The position numbers and the translations under genes were made by a program. From Arthrobacter echini (GTDB lineage: Bacteria > Actinomycetota > Actinomycetes > Actinomycetales > Micrococcaceae), in contig NZ_VSLD01000001.1 in NCBI RefSeq assembly GCF_008107445.1, forward strand, positions 62,001 through 126,000: a DNA stretch of 64,000 nt, read 5' to 3'. Shown here piece by piece: positions 25,729-34,325 of the stretch (its first letter is position 1; every line of letters starts with the position of its first letter). Under the pieces are notes generated by a model that saw only the letters and a list, made by a program, of their open reading frames with translations, was not told the origin of the DNA and searched no databases.

Positions 25729-25813
25729 TCGAACACCCGCAGTGACGGTCCTTCGGTCCAGACGACCGGGCCCACGCCGCTTCCGCCGTTGTCATCAGCA
25801 CCTGGAGCAGTCC

Positions 25814-26116
25814 ATGTTTCTGAGTATGCACGAGCAGGAACGATTGATGATCTTCACCGCGGGCAAGCTCGCGCTGGAGCGCAAGGCCAGGGGCGTCCTC
25901 CTGAATCTCCCCGAGGCCACGGCCATCATCACCTCCTATCTCCTCGAGGGCGCGAGGGACGGCGACTCCGTGGCGGATCTGATGGACTCCGGGCGGCACG
26001 TGCTCTCCCGGGCAGACGTCATGGAGGGCATTCCCGAGATGATCGCGCAGGTCCAGGTCGAAGCGACCTTCCCCGATGGAACCAAGCTCGTGACAGTGAC
26101 GGACCCGATCCAATGA
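25814..26116 (+). CDS. ureA: Urease gamma subunit
   Basis: 100 aa, the standard length. The ATG at 25814 has GGAG upstream; a longer open frame from 25664 is non-coding. Typical UreA sequence: [42 protein letters not shown], and [19 protein letters not shown] at the end. The stop overlaps the ureB ATG (ATGA). Structural subunit of the nickel urease. Confidence 0.97.
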   Translation: MFLSMHEQERLMIFTAGKLALERKARGVLLNLPEATAIITSYLLEGARDGDSVADLMDSGRHVLSRADVMEGIPEMIAQVQVEATFPDGTKLVTVTDPIQ

Positions 26117-26673
26117 CCGACTCGTCGAAGAATCCCTTCCACAATCCCGAGCTCTCGGACACGGAGCGGTCCTCCACCGGGCACTCGTCGGATCATCCGG
26201 GCCGGGACTACCCCGAGGATCCGAGCCCCGGGAAGACGACCGGGAAGCGCCGCAGCGGTCCCTCGGGTCCCAGCGAGCCGCGGCGCCCCGGCACCAACGA
26301 GCGCCAGGCACCAAGACGGTCCATGACGCCGTCCGGCGAATCCCAGGAACCGGTCATCCCCGGCGAGTTGTTCCTCGCGGACGGGGACATCGAGATCAAC
26401 GTCGGCCTCGAGGTCACCACACTGCGGGTGGAGAACGTCGCTGACCGCCCGGTCCAGGTCGGCTCCCACTTCCACTTCGCCGAGGTCAACACGGGTCTGG
26501 AGTTCGACCGGGACGCCGCCTGGGGCAAGCGGCTCAACGTGCTCTCCGGAGGAGCGATGAGATTCGAGCCCGGCGCCGCCGAGGAAGTGGAACTCGTCCC
26601 CATCGGAGGGGATCGCATCATCTACGGCCTGCGCGGGCTGTGCGGAGGGAAACTCGATGACCAGGATCGATAG
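26113..26673 (+). CDS. ureB: Urease beta subunit with about 80-residue N-terminal extension
   Basis: 186 aa against about 100-110 for ordinary UreB. The conserved subunit begins near residue 81 with [18 protein letters not shown] and includes [18 protein letters not shown] and LDFDR-like [16 protein letters not shown]. Residues 1-80 are Ser, Pro, Arg and Gly rich and look disordered. The ATGA overlap with ureA supports the long start; an internal ATG at 26323 would give a 116-aa protein. The 3' end overlaps ureC by 17 nt. Confidence 0.92.
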   Translation: MTDSSKNPFHNPELSDTERSSTGHSSDHPGRDYPEDPSPGKTTGKRRSGPSGPSEPRRPGTNERQAPRRSMTPSGESQEPVIPGELFLADGDIEINVGLEVTTLRVENVADRPVQVGSHFHFAEVNTGLEFDRDAAWGKRLNVLSGGAMRFEPGAAEEVELVPIGGDRIIYGLRGLCGGKLDDQDR

Positions 26674-28366
26674 ATCCGAGTACGTGGCGTCCTACGGCCC
26701 CACCACCGGGGACTGCATCCGCCTCGCGGACACGAATCTCCTGATCGAGGTCGAGGAGGACCGCTGTTCCCGCGGGGACGAGGTCGTCTTCGGGGGCGGC
26801 AAGTCGATCCGCGAGTCAATGGGTCAGTCCCGGGCCACCCGAGCCCAAGGGACGCCGGACCTGATCATCACAGGCGCCGTGATCCTCGATCACTGGGGCA
26901 TCATCAAAGCCGATGTCGGCATCCGCGACGGCCGCTTCGTCGCCCTCGGCAAGGCCGGCAACCCCGAGACCATGGACGGTGTCCACCCCGATCTCGTGAT
27001 CGGCCCGTCCACGGAGGTCATGTCGGGGAACGGGCTGATCATGACAGCGGGGACCATCGACACCCACGTCCACTTCGTGGGGCCCGACATGCTCGAGGTG
27101 GCCCTCAACGCCGGGACCACCACCGTCGTCGGCGGCGGCACCGGACCGACCGAGGGCTCGAAGGCGACGCTGGCCACTCCCGGTTCCTGGTGGATGGAAC
27201 GCATGCTCGAAGGGTTCGATCCATGGCCGGTCAATGTCCTGTTCCTGGGACGCGGCAACACGGTGTCCCGGGACGCGATGTGGGAACAGCTACGTGGCGG
27301 TGTGGGCGGATTCAAGATCCACGAGGATTGGGGCGCTACACCAGCCGTCATCGACGCGGCCCTGAAAGTGGCCGACGAGAGCGGCGTTCAGGTGGCCATC
27401 CACTCCGACACCCTCAACGAAGCGGGTTTCGTCGAGGACATGCTCCGGGCTGTGAATGGGCGGGCCTTCCACTCGTACCACACGGAGGGAGCCGGTGGCG
27501 GACACGCCCCCGACATCATCCGGATCGCCAGTGAGCGCAACGTCCTGCCGGCCTCGACGAATCCGACGAGACCGTTCACGGTCAATACCGTCGACGAGCA
27601 CCTCGACATGGTGATGGTGGCGCACCACCTGAATCCCCAGGTGCCCAACGACCTCGCCTTCGCCGAGAGCCGCGTGCGGGCGGGGACGATCGCCGCCGAG
27701 GACGTCCTGCAGGATCTGGGGGCCCTGTCCATCATGTCCTCCGACGCCCAGGCCATGGGGCGCATCGGAGAAGTGGTGATCCGCACGTGGCAGACGGCTC
27801 ACCAGATGAAGAAGATCCGCGGATACCTCCCCGGGGATGGCAAGGCCGACAATCACCGGGCCCGGCGCTACGTCGCGAAGTACACCATCTGCCCGGCTGT
27901 GGCCCACGGACTGGAACGTGAGATCGGATCCATCGAGCCCGGCAAGATGGCCGACTTCGTCCTCTGGCAGCCCGCCCTGTTCGGGGTCCGTCCCACAGCG
28001 GTCTTCAAGGGTGGCATGGCGGCCGTGGCCGCGCTGGGTGATCCGAACGCCTCTATCCCCACCCCGCAACCCGTGCTGGAACGCCTCGGGTTCAACGCAC
28101 ACAGCCCCGCTGCAGCAGCGACGAGTGTGGCTTTCGTCTCCGAGATCGCCATCGAGGACAATCTCGCGGACAGGCTGAACATCCAGCGCGAGCTCGTGGC
28201 CATCGAGAACACCCGAGGTCGTACCAAGGAGGATCTGCCGGAGAACACCGCGATGCCCCACATCGAGGTGAACCCCGACACCTACGGGGTGAAGGTCGAC
28301 GGCGAGCTCATCGAGCACGAGCCAGCGGAGAAGCTACCCATGACGCAGCGGTACTTCCTCTTCTGA
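26657..28366 (+). CDS. ureC: Urease alpha (catalytic) subunit, flap Cys replaced by Ala
   Basis: 569 aa. Hydrolyses urea to ammonia and carbamate at a dinickel centre. All metal ligands are present: His137 and His139 (DTHVHF), carbamylated Lys220 ([10 protein letters not shown]), His249 (AIHSDT), His275 (YHTEGAGGG) and Asp363 (SSDAQAMGR). The mobile-flap residue that is Cys319 in Klebsiella urease is Ala322 here ([10 protein letters not shown]; codon GCG at 27620-27622), while the following catalytic His323 is kept. Family work shows Cys319 is not essential, so the enzyme should be active but less sensitive to thiol reagents. Confidence 0.97.
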   Translation: MTRIDRSEYVASYGPTTGDCIRLADTNLLIEVEEDRCSRGDEVVFGGGKSIRESMGQSRATRAQGTPDLIITGAVILDHWGIIKADVGIRDGRFVALGKAGNPETMDGVHPDLVIGPSTEVMSGNGLIMTAGTIDTHVHFVGPDMLEVALNAGTTTVVGGGTGPTEGSKATLATPGSWWMERMLEGFDPWPVNVLFLGRGNTVSRDAMWEQLRGGVGGFKIHEDWGATPAVIDAALKVADESGVQVAIHSDTLNEAGFVEDMLRAVNGRAFHSYHTEGAGGGHAPDIIRIASERNVLPASTNPTRPFTVNTVDEHLDMVMVAHHLNPQVPNDLAFAESRVRAGTIAAEDVLQDLGALSIMSSDAQAMGRIGEVVIRTWQTAHQMKKIRGYLPGDGKADNHRARRYVAKYTICPAVAHGLEREIGSIEPGKMADFVLWQPALFGVRPTAVFKGGMAAVAALGDPNASIPTPQPVLERLGFNAHSPAAAATSVAFVSEIAIEDNLADRLNIQRELVAIENTRGRTKEDLPENTAMPHIEVNPDTYGVKVDGELIEHEPAEKLPMTQRYFLF

Positions 28367-29163
28367 TGACCCACGTACTCGAGGAGGACACCCGCCCGAG
28401 GGATTCGGCGACCGCGGCCGCCGAATCAGCGGGGTCCACCGCGTCGCTCAGGAGCATGTCCGCGCTCATGCTGTTGATCGACGGTCGCTTCCCCGCCGGG
28501 GGTCACGCGCACTCCGGGGGATTCGAGGCAGCTGCGACCAACGAGAAGGTGACCGACATCGCGTCCATGGAGCAGTTCCTCCTGGGGCGCCTCCACACCA
28601 CGGGCCTCGTCGCGGCTGCCTTCGCTGCCTCGTCCTGTCTCGCCTTCGGCCGCGCCGCGGCCGCGACCGACGATGCGGGGCTCGCGGCGTTCACCGCGGA
28701 CCTCGGCGTGCTGGACGACGAGTTCACCGCGCGCACGCCCTCACCTGTGCTGCGGGTGGTGTCGCGCCGTCTCGGCCGCCAGCTGGTCCGCGCAGGACGG
28801 CGGATCTGGCCGCATCCACTGGTGGACGAACTCGCCCGCCTCCCCGGCCAGGGAGTGCACCAACCTGTCGCCTTCGGCGTCGTGGCCGGAGCCGCCGGCC
28901 AGCCCCCGGTTCTCGCCGCAACGGCAGCGGCCCAGGAGTCCATCACGGGTCCTGCCACCGCCTCGGTGCGACTGCTCGGGCTTGATCCGTTCGACGTCAA
29001 CGCGCTGCTGGCGAGACTGGCGGGCGACGTCGCGCTCGTCGCGACCAGGGCGTTCGCATCCGCATCCTCATCCCCTGCGGACCTGCCGGCCGTCGCCGGC
29101 TACCTCATCGACATATCCGCAGAAGTACATGCAACCTGGGAGGTACGACTCTTTGCCAGCTAA
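28366..29163 (+). CDS. ureF: Urease accessory protein UreF
   Basis: 265 aa, all-helical activator that recruits UreG to the apo-urease/UreD complex. The conserved [21 protein letters not shown] near residues 36-56 is the clearest family mark. The N-terminal about 28 residues are a low-complexity extension. ATG shares a base with the ureC stop (TGATG). No ureE lies between ureC and ureF. Confidence 0.93.
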   Translation: MTHVLEEDTRPRDSATAAAESAGSTASLRSMSALMLLIDGRFPAGGHAHSGGFEAAATNEKVTDIASMEQFLLGRLHTTGLVAAAFAASSCLAFGRAAAATDDAGLAAFTADLGVLDDEFTARTPSPVLRVVSRRLGRQLVRAGRRIWPHPLVDELARLPGQGVHQPVAFGVVAGAAGQPPVLAATAAAQESITGPATASVRLLGLDPFDVNALLARLAGDVALVATRAFASASSSPADLPAVAGYLIDISAEVHATWEVRLFAS

Positions 29164-29920
29164 CCAGCCCCACGACCACACCGATCACGACCACGACCAC
29201 GACCACGACATCTCACACCTGCTCGAACCGAGCCACGAGGGCGCGAACACGCTCCAGGCCACCCCTCCCCACGTTCATGTGGACGAGGAGGAGCCGATCA
29301 CGCGGCAGCCGAAGCAGGCCTTGCGGATCGGTATCGGTGGTCCTGTAGGCTCCGGCAAGACAGCCCTCGTGGCTGCCCTCTGCAGGACGCTCAGCAAGGA
29401 GCTGGCCCTCGCCGTGGTGACCAACGACATCTACACCACGGAGGACGCCGACTTCCTCCTGCGGCACGGGGTCCTCCCCGCGGAGCGCGTCACGGCCGTC
29501 GAGACCGGAGCCTGCCCGCACACCGCGATCCGCGACGACATCTCCACGAATCTCGAGGCCATCGAGGAACTCGAGGAGAAGCTGCCGCCGCTGGATCTGA
29601 TCCTCGTGGAAAGTGGCGGGGACAACCTCACCGCCACCTTCAGCCGGGGCCTGATCCACCAGCAGATCTTCGTCATCGATGTCGCCGGTGGTGACAAGGT
29701 GCCCCGGAAGGGAGGACCCGGCGTGACGACGTCGGACCTGCTGGTCATCAACAAGACCGACCTCGCCACCTACGTCAATGCCGATCTCGACGTCATGGAT
29801 CGCGACGCGAAGGCCAAGCGCGGCGACCTGCCCGTGCTCTTCACCTCGCTCACCCAGGACCCGGCGGCAACCTCGGTGGCAGCCTGGGTCAGGGAGAAGC
29901 TCAGCGAACACACCCACTGA
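29153..29920 (+). CDS. ureG: Urease accessory GTPase UreG with His/Asp-rich N-terminus
   Basis: 255 aa from TTG at 29153, chosen because GGGAGG lies 9 nt upstream within ureF; the longer open frame starting inside ureF is a shadow. SIMIBI GTPase: P-loop [36 protein letters not shown] (metal-binding CPH), [11 protein letters not shown] and VINKTDL. The N-terminus [13 protein letters not shown] provides a nickel-binding tract that can stand in for the missing UreE (inference). Overlaps ureF by 11 nt and ureD by 1 nt. Confidence 0.95.
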   Translation: MPANQPHDHTDHDHDHDHDISHLLEPSHEGANTLQATPPHVHVDEEEPITRQPKQALRIGIGGPVGSGKTALVAALCRTLSKELALAVVTNDIYTTEDADFLLRHGVLPAERVTAVETGACPHTAIRDDISTNLEAIEELEEKLPPLDLILVESGGDNLTATFSRGLIHQQIFVIDVAGGDKVPRKGGPGVTTSDLLVINKTDLATYVNADLDVMDRDAKAKRGDLPVLFTSLTQDPAATSVAAWVREKLSEHTH

Positions 29921-30714
29921 TGCGTTCGCATGCTCTCCTCGACATCGCGTCGTCGAGCACGCCGCAGGGTGTGAAGCGTTCATACATCGAGAGGATGCGG
30001 TCGCAGGGCGCGCTGGTCCTTCGTCCCACGAAGGAGGTCCTGCCTGGTTGGGCTGCGCGGTGGAATCTCACCGGGAGCACGCCCGTCAAGGTGAGGATCG
30101 TGGCGGGCGCCGCCGGCCCGCTGGGCGGAGATCAGCTTCGCCTGGAGGTCACCGTGGGTGCTGGTGCCGTCCTCATGCTCGGAGCGGCCGCCGGCACCCT
30201 TGTCCTCCCGGGAGTCCATGGCGAGCAGTCGCGCAGTGATGTCTCCATCACGGTGGCAGACGGCGGGACGCTCATCTGGAACCCCGGGGTGCAGATTGCT
30301 GCCAGGGACTGTCACCACACGACGCTGAATACCATAGGCCTCGCGGCCGGGGCCAGGTTGTACGCGCGTGAGGAGATCGCCCTGGGACGGTTCGGTGAGG
30401 AGCCAGGGCGATTCCGGCAGCGCATGCGGGTGACCCGTGAGGGGAAGCCGCTCTACGACCAGGAACTCGCCATCGGTCCAGGGGCACCGGGGTGGAACAG
30501 CGCGGCCGTCACGGGAAAACGCCGGTCACTCGGCACGATCGTCCTCGTCGACCCCCAGAGGGCGGGTCGGCCGACGCGGCAGGAGTCGGTGCCTGACACT
30601 GCGGTGATGGAGCTGTCGGACGAGGCGTCCCTGATCTCCAGCCTCGCACCCGACGCGATCGAACTGGGCAGACGGCTGGATGCTGCGTTCAGCCGTTCGT
30701 TGGCCGGACAGTAA
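29920..30714 (+). CDS. ureD: Urease accessory protein UreD
   Basis: 264 aa, last gene of the urease operon. Scaffold that binds apo-urease and channels nickel. Family blocks: VRIVAGAAGPLGGDQLRLEV, GAAAGTLVLPG and ADGGTLIWNPGVQIAARDCHH, then REEIALGRFGEEPGRF. ATG shares its first base with the ureG stop. Followed by a stem-loop at 30724-30745. Confidence 0.92.
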   Translation: MRSHALLDIASSSTPQGVKRSYIERMRSQGALVLRPTKEVLPGWAARWNLTGSTPVKVRIVAGAAGPLGGDQLRLEVTVGAGAVLMLGAAAGTLVLPGVHGEQSRSDVSITVADGGTLIWNPGVQIAARDCHHTTLNTIGLAAGARLYAREEIALGRFGEEPGRFRQRMRVTREGKPLYDQELAIGPGAPGWNSAAVTGKRRSLGTIVLVDPQRAGRPTRQESVPDTAVMELSDEASLISSLAPDAIELGRRLDAAFSRSLAGQ

Positions 30715-30723
30715 CACGGCTGA

Positions 30724-30745
30724 CCGACGAGCGACGGCTCGTCGG
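30724..30745. terminator. Hairpin after the urease operon
   Basis: Perfect 9-bp stem (CCGACGAGC and GCTCGTCGG) with a GACG loop, between ureD and the convergent small gene at 30777-30917. No long T-tract follows, so termination is likely but not certain. Confidence 0.55.
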
Positions 30746-30752
30746 GGATGAT

Positions 30753-30788
30753 CGCTCGTCAGTCCTCGTCCGCTCGTCAGTCCTTGTC
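30753..30788. repeat. Tandem 18-bp direct repeat
   Basis: Two adjacent copies of CGCTCGTCAGTCCTYGTC with one mismatch (C or T at position 15). The second copy contains the stop codon and last codons of the minus-strand small gene, so the duplication may have arisen from the gene's 3' end. Confidence 0.8.
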
Positions 30789-30917
30789 CGACGCACCCTG
30801 CGTGGGCTCGTCGTCCGGCTGATCGATCACCTGGCCGCCGTCGTCCTTCCAGCGGTGGATCTGCTTGTCTGGTACCAGCGGCTCCGCAGCCCGCTTCTGC
30901 TGCTCCTTGTCATCCAT
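30777..30917 (-). CDS. Small acidic hypothetical protein (46 aa)
   Basis: Reading frame of 46 codons: MDDKEQQKRAAEPLVPDKQI then a hydrophilic tail with DDEPTQGASDKD. No membrane segment. It is followed by the urease-side hairpin and ends inside an 18-bp repeat. A short GGGAG lies just 1-2 nt before the ATG, which is closer than usual. The region is intergenic otherwise and the codon bias fits its neighbours, so I call it real with moderate confidence; no family recognised. Confidence 0.5.
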   Translation of the reverse strand: MDDKEQQKRAAEPLVPDKQIHRWKDDGGQVIDQPDDEPTQGASDKD

Positions 30918-31056
30918 GCTCCCATGGTAGGGGCGGACCAGCGGCGCAACAAGGACGGCCGCGGCGTCCGCGGCCCCAGGCAACCCCGTGGCTGATCGAT
31001 TACTGTGGTCAGTCCCTGCCGGAGCACATGTTCCGACTCCCAGCTCGAGAAGGACC

Positions 31057-31518
31057 ATGATGTCACTGCTGAGTTCCCCTTCCCGGACCCTCGGGTGGAC
31101 GCTGGCCTCCGCGGCCCTCCTGCTGACCGCCCTGACGTCGTGTTCGTCCCCCGGGGACCAGAACAACGGCGCGATCGCCGTCGGGGAGAACGGGTCGGTC
31201 GGCTCCGTCGATCTCCTGAGCGTCCTGCTGGTCTCCTCAGCCGAGGGAGAGCCCGCACGCCTCCTGGGGACCCTGGACAATGAATCCGATCAGTCCGTCG
31301 AGGTGACCATCTCCGATGCCGACGACGAGGTCGTGATTGCCGTGGACCCCGGGGAACAGTTCTCCCTGCTGCACAACGAGACCATCTTCGAGACGGTGGG
31401 AGACGCTCCGGGAGCGAACACGACCGTCACCGCCGAGTCCGGAGGCGAGACGATCGAGCTGCTCGTCCCGGTGCTCGACGGAACGCTCGAGCAGTACAGG
31501 CCCTACGTCCCGGAGTGA
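31057..31518 (+). CDS. Predicted secreted lipoprotein, unknown function
   Basis: 153 aa from the ATG at 31057, preceded by AGAAGGA. Type II signal peptide: hydrophobic stretch WTLASAALLLTALTSC with lipobox Cys29. The mature part is acidic and beta-rich (LLGTLDNESDQSVEVTISDAD, LLVPVLDGTLEQYRPYVPE), resembling a small immunoglobulin-like or FxLYD-type domain, common in actinobacterial lipoproteins. Monocistronic; a TACTGT at 31001-31006 may be its -10 box. Confidence 0.7.
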   Translation: MMSLLSSPSRTLGWTLASAALLLTALTSCSSPGDQNNGAIAVGENGSVGSVDLLSVLLVSSAEGEPARLLGTLDNESDQSVEVTISDADDEVVIAVDPGEQFSLLHNETIFETVGDAPGANTTVTAESGGETIELLVPVLDGTLEQYRPYVPE

Positions 31519-31547
31519 CATCTCCCCTGCTGTCCGGGTCGAGGTTC

Positions 31548-31703
31548 CTACCGGTCCTCCCGACGATCGACGACCGGGGGCGGCCCATCGGGGTCGGGCG
31601 CTCCACCCTCGCCGACCCAGTCCGCGATCTCCGCCGCTTCCTCGGGTGTGACTGGTTTTCGCCGACCCAGCAGTGATGAGATCGTATCGATGATCTTCGG
31701 CAT
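31548..31703 (-). CDS. Small hypothetical protein (51 aa)
   Basis: ATG at 31703 with a strong AGGAGAAGG 4-12 nt upstream. The product starts MPKIIDTISSLLGRRKP, an amphipathic helix, followed by VTPEEAAEIADWVGEGGAPD and a Pro/Asp-rich tail ending REDR. It lies 27 nt downstream of the baeRF-type gene on the same strand and is probably cotranscribed with it. No family recognised. Confidence 0.6.
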   Translation of the reverse strand: MPKIIDTISSLLGRRKPVTPEEAAEIADWVGEGGAPDPDGPPPVVDRREDR

Positions 31704-31730
31704 GTCCTTCTCCTCTCGCCGCGCTTTCGG

Positions 31731-32876
31731 TCAGTAGCGGAAGACGGCCGCCATGCTGCTGTCGGGGTCGACGCCGTCCGACGTCGCATGGACCAGTCCC
31801 CCGTTGTTCATCGTGGCGACCGCAGCAGCCTCGATCTGTTCGCACGCCGCGTAGCGCCGGTCCTCGCCCAGCATCACGATGGCATGCGGATCACCGGTCT
31901 CCTGCTCCCAGCACCATGGGTCGGCCTGGACGAACAGCGTCTCCACCCGGCCGTTGACAGCGGCTTCGTGGACCTCATCGGGATCGCTCGATGCGCGTCC
32001 GGTGCCCTGGAGTTCCCGGAACTGCTCGACCAGCCGGGACCTGTCGTCGCCCAGCTGCTGCTCGATGATCGGCCACGCGAGCTGGTGCAGTTCGTCCTTC
32101 GAGAGCGGGTCCGGGTTCCGGAGCACGGCCTCGTCCAGAACGTGCTGGTACTCCGAGATGCCACGATAGGCGCTCACGATGGGCTCCAGGCCTGCGAGCA
32201 CCAGCTTCGTCCCGTCGTCCTCGAGCTGGGTGCGCAGGCCTGCGCCCAGCTCCCGCAGGAAGCTCACCATCTCGTCCTTCTTGAAGTCCTTGTCCGACGC
32301 GCCATGGCCGAAGAACACGGCGGCGCCGGCGCCGGCCGCGGCAGGCCTGGTCATCGTGTCGGACCGTGGCTCCGGGTCGCCCACGACCTCGCGGAGGGAC
32401 GTCGGCACGTCGTGCAGGTCGACATCGTCGATGCCGTGGCGGTCTGCCCGGAACAGCCGGGTGTCCTGCTGGCTGAGGGCCAGCAGGAGGAACTGTTCAT
32501 TGCCCGTGAGGAGTCTCAGAGCCGGTCCGAGGACCAGGCGATCACCGATCGTGGCGAGCTCGGGGACATTTGCCGGCACACTGTAGCTGCGGTGCCAGCC
32601 CGGACGCAGGAACAGTGCCACACCGTCGCGCATGTGCTGCCACTGCCAGGAGTCGTCCTGCAGTGCCTGCGCCGGAGCCAGCAACTCGTCCAGCTCCTTG
32701 CCCTTCAGCCGCTCCGAGAGCTTGTCACGGACCGCGCCGAGCAGATTCTTCCAGCGCAACTGATCGGCCCTGGATTGATCACCGGACCGGTGGGTGGGCA
32801 TGAACATCGAGATCTGCACTGCAGCCGGATCGGCCTCGGTCAGGAGGGGTAGATCGGCACCGGTCATCATGTCCAC
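31731..32876 (-). CDS. baeRF (bacterial archaeo-eukaryotic release factor-like) protein
   Basis: 381 aa from GTG at 32876 (AGGAG 6 nt upstream); the frame stays open to 32915. Looks like an eRF1-type protein: an N-terminal helical region QISMFMPTHRSGDQSRADQLRWKNLL, a central VP..LATIGDRLVLGPALRLLTG segment leading to FLLLALSQQDTRLFRAD, and a C-terminal eRF1 domain 3-like part with ETLFVQADPWCW and TMNNGGLVHATS. These features match the baeRF families described in bacteria as possible ribosome-rescue or stress factors. Biochemical role unproven. Likely in an operon with the 51-aa gene. Confidence 0.6.
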   Translation of the reverse strand: MDMMTGADLPLLTEADPAAVQISMFMPTHRSGDQSRADQLRWKNLLGAVRDKLSERLKGKELDELLAPAQALQDDSWQWQHMRDGVALFLRPGWHRSYSVPANVPELATIGDRLVLGPALRLLTGNEQFLLLALSQQDTRLFRADRHGIDDVDLHDVPTSLREVVGDPEPRSDTMTRPAAAGAGAAVFFGHGASDKDFKKDEMVSFLRELGAGLRTQLEDDGTKLVLAGLEPIVSAYRGISEYQHVLDEAVLRNPDPLSKDELHQLAWPIIEQQLGDDRSRLVEQFRELQGTGRASSDPDEVHEAAVNGRVETLFVQADPWCWEQETGDPHAIVMLGEDRRYAACEQIEAAAVATMNNGGLVHATSDGVDPDSSMAAVFRY

Positions 32877-33002
32877 TGTGTTCTCCTCATCGTTGGCTAC
32901 CCGGCGTCCGGGCATAGCTATCTATCTCCTCCCACCCAACCCCGGATCGGTGCCGCCGTCCAGAGCAGAAGGTCCCCGATTGCCGCCGGTAGCGTGGGAG
33001 CT

Positions 33003-34325
33003 GTGAACGCAACCGAGAAGATCTACTCCCTGCTGCTGAAACGGGACGCCGACGCCGAGCGGACCCTGCCCGAGGACGTCCGACGCAATGTACCGCGCAA
33101 CGGACTGCGCCTGGTGGCGGCCAACGCCCTGCAGTCCTCCGGCGACCAGACCGTGAATGCCTCGACCGTCCTCCCGTGGCTGTTCGACGCACTCGGTGTC
33201 CCGGCGGCGCTGACCGGGGTGCTCGTTCCTATCCGTGAGTCCGGTTCGATGCTGCCGCAAGCATTCCTGACACCCCTGATCCTGCGTGTGCGGCACCGGA
33301 AGCGGGTCTTCGTCGCTGGGGCGCTCGTCCAGGCGACGTCGGTGGCGGCGATGGCTGCGACCGCAGCAATCGGCAGTGGCTTGGCTGCCGGGCTCACCAT
33401 CGTGGCCATGCTGGCGGTGTTCTCGCTCGGGAGGTGCCTGTGCTCGATCTCCTCCAAGGATGTCCAGGGCCGAACCGTACCCAAGGGGAACCGTGGCCAG
33501 ATCAACGGTCTGGCGACGACGGCGTCCGGGCTGGTGGCGATCACCCTGGGACTGGGCATCCGGTACTTCGGCGACGGGGAGGCGGACGCCGGCCAGCTCG
33601 CCTGGCTGCTGGGCGGCGGTGCCGTGCTCTGGGTCATGGTAGCCGTCCTCTACAGCGGCATCCGGGAGCCGGCGGGCCAGGAGCAACCGGCCCGCGAGCC
33701 CGGTGACACGCAGAACTGGTTCCTCCGGACATTTGCCCTCCTGCGTGAGGACCGCGACGTCCGGCACTTCGTCGTCGTTCGCAGTTTCCTGCTGGTGTCC
33801 GCGCTGAGCCCGCCCTTCGTGGTGGCGCTGTCGGTCGGCGCCGGGAACGACGGCCTTGCCGGTCTGGGCGGCTTCGTCATCGCGTCAGGCCTGGCCTCGC
33901 TGCTGGGCGGGCGCCTTTTCGGCCGGCTGGCGGACAGATCGAGTCGGACGCTGATGACCGCCGGGGCCGGAGCCGCCTCGGGGATCATCGTCGTGCTGGT
34001 GGTGATCGTGTCGCTGCCCGGGTTCTCCGGTGACAGCCCCGCCGGCACGCTGCTGTTCATCTCGGGCTATCTCCTGCTGACCCTGATGCACACCGGGGTC
34101 CGGGTAGCGCGCAAGACCTACATCGTGGACATGGCAGAGGGTGACCTGCGCACCACCTACGTGGCTGTCTCGAACTCCGCGATGGGCGTCATCCTGCTCG
34201 TCGTCGGTGGCATCAGCTCGCTGCTCGCGATCCTCGGCATCGTCTGGGCGCTGATGTTCCTGGCGCTCATGGGACTGGTGGGAGTCGTCGCCGGGGCCCG
34301 GCTGCCCGAGGTGTCCCGCCGCTGA
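33003..34325 (+). CDS. MFS permease, unknown substrate
   Basis: 440 aa from GTG at 33003; GTG at 32994 is a second option. About 12 hydrophobic helices with Major Facilitator character: LFDALGVPAALTGVLVPIRESGSMLPQAFL, SLGRCLCSISSKDVQGRTVPKGNRGQ (the loop 2-3 type basic motif region) and RLFGRLADRSSRTLM in the second half. Divergent from the baeRF gene and converging on treZ. No neighbour points to the substrate. Confidence 0.75.
   Translation: MNATEKIYSLLLKRDADAERTLPEDVRRNVPRNGLRLVAANALQSSGDQTVNASTVLPWLFDALGVPAALTGVLVPIRESGSMLPQAFLTPLILRVRHRKRVFVAGALVQATSVAAMAATAAIGSGLAAGLTIVAMLAVFSLGRCLCSISSKDVQGRTVPKGNRGQINGLATTASGLVAITLGLGIRYFGDGEADAGQLAWLLGGGAVLWVMVAVLYSGIREPAGQEQPAREPGDTQNWFLRTFALLREDRDVRHFVVVRSFLLVSALSPPFVVALSVGAGNDGLAGLGGFVIASGLASLLGGRLFGRLADRSSRTLMTAGAGAASGIIVVLVVIVSLPGFSGDSPAGTLLFISGYLLLTLMHTGVRVARKTYIVDMAEGDLRTTYVAVSNSAMGVILLVVGGISSLLAILGIVWALMFLALMGLVGVVAGARLPEVSRR

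Noticed and set aside
25664-25813. 50-residue upstream extension of UreA
   Set aside because: It would include the candidate promoter and gives a non-family N-terminus; the ATG at 25814 yields the standard 100 aa.
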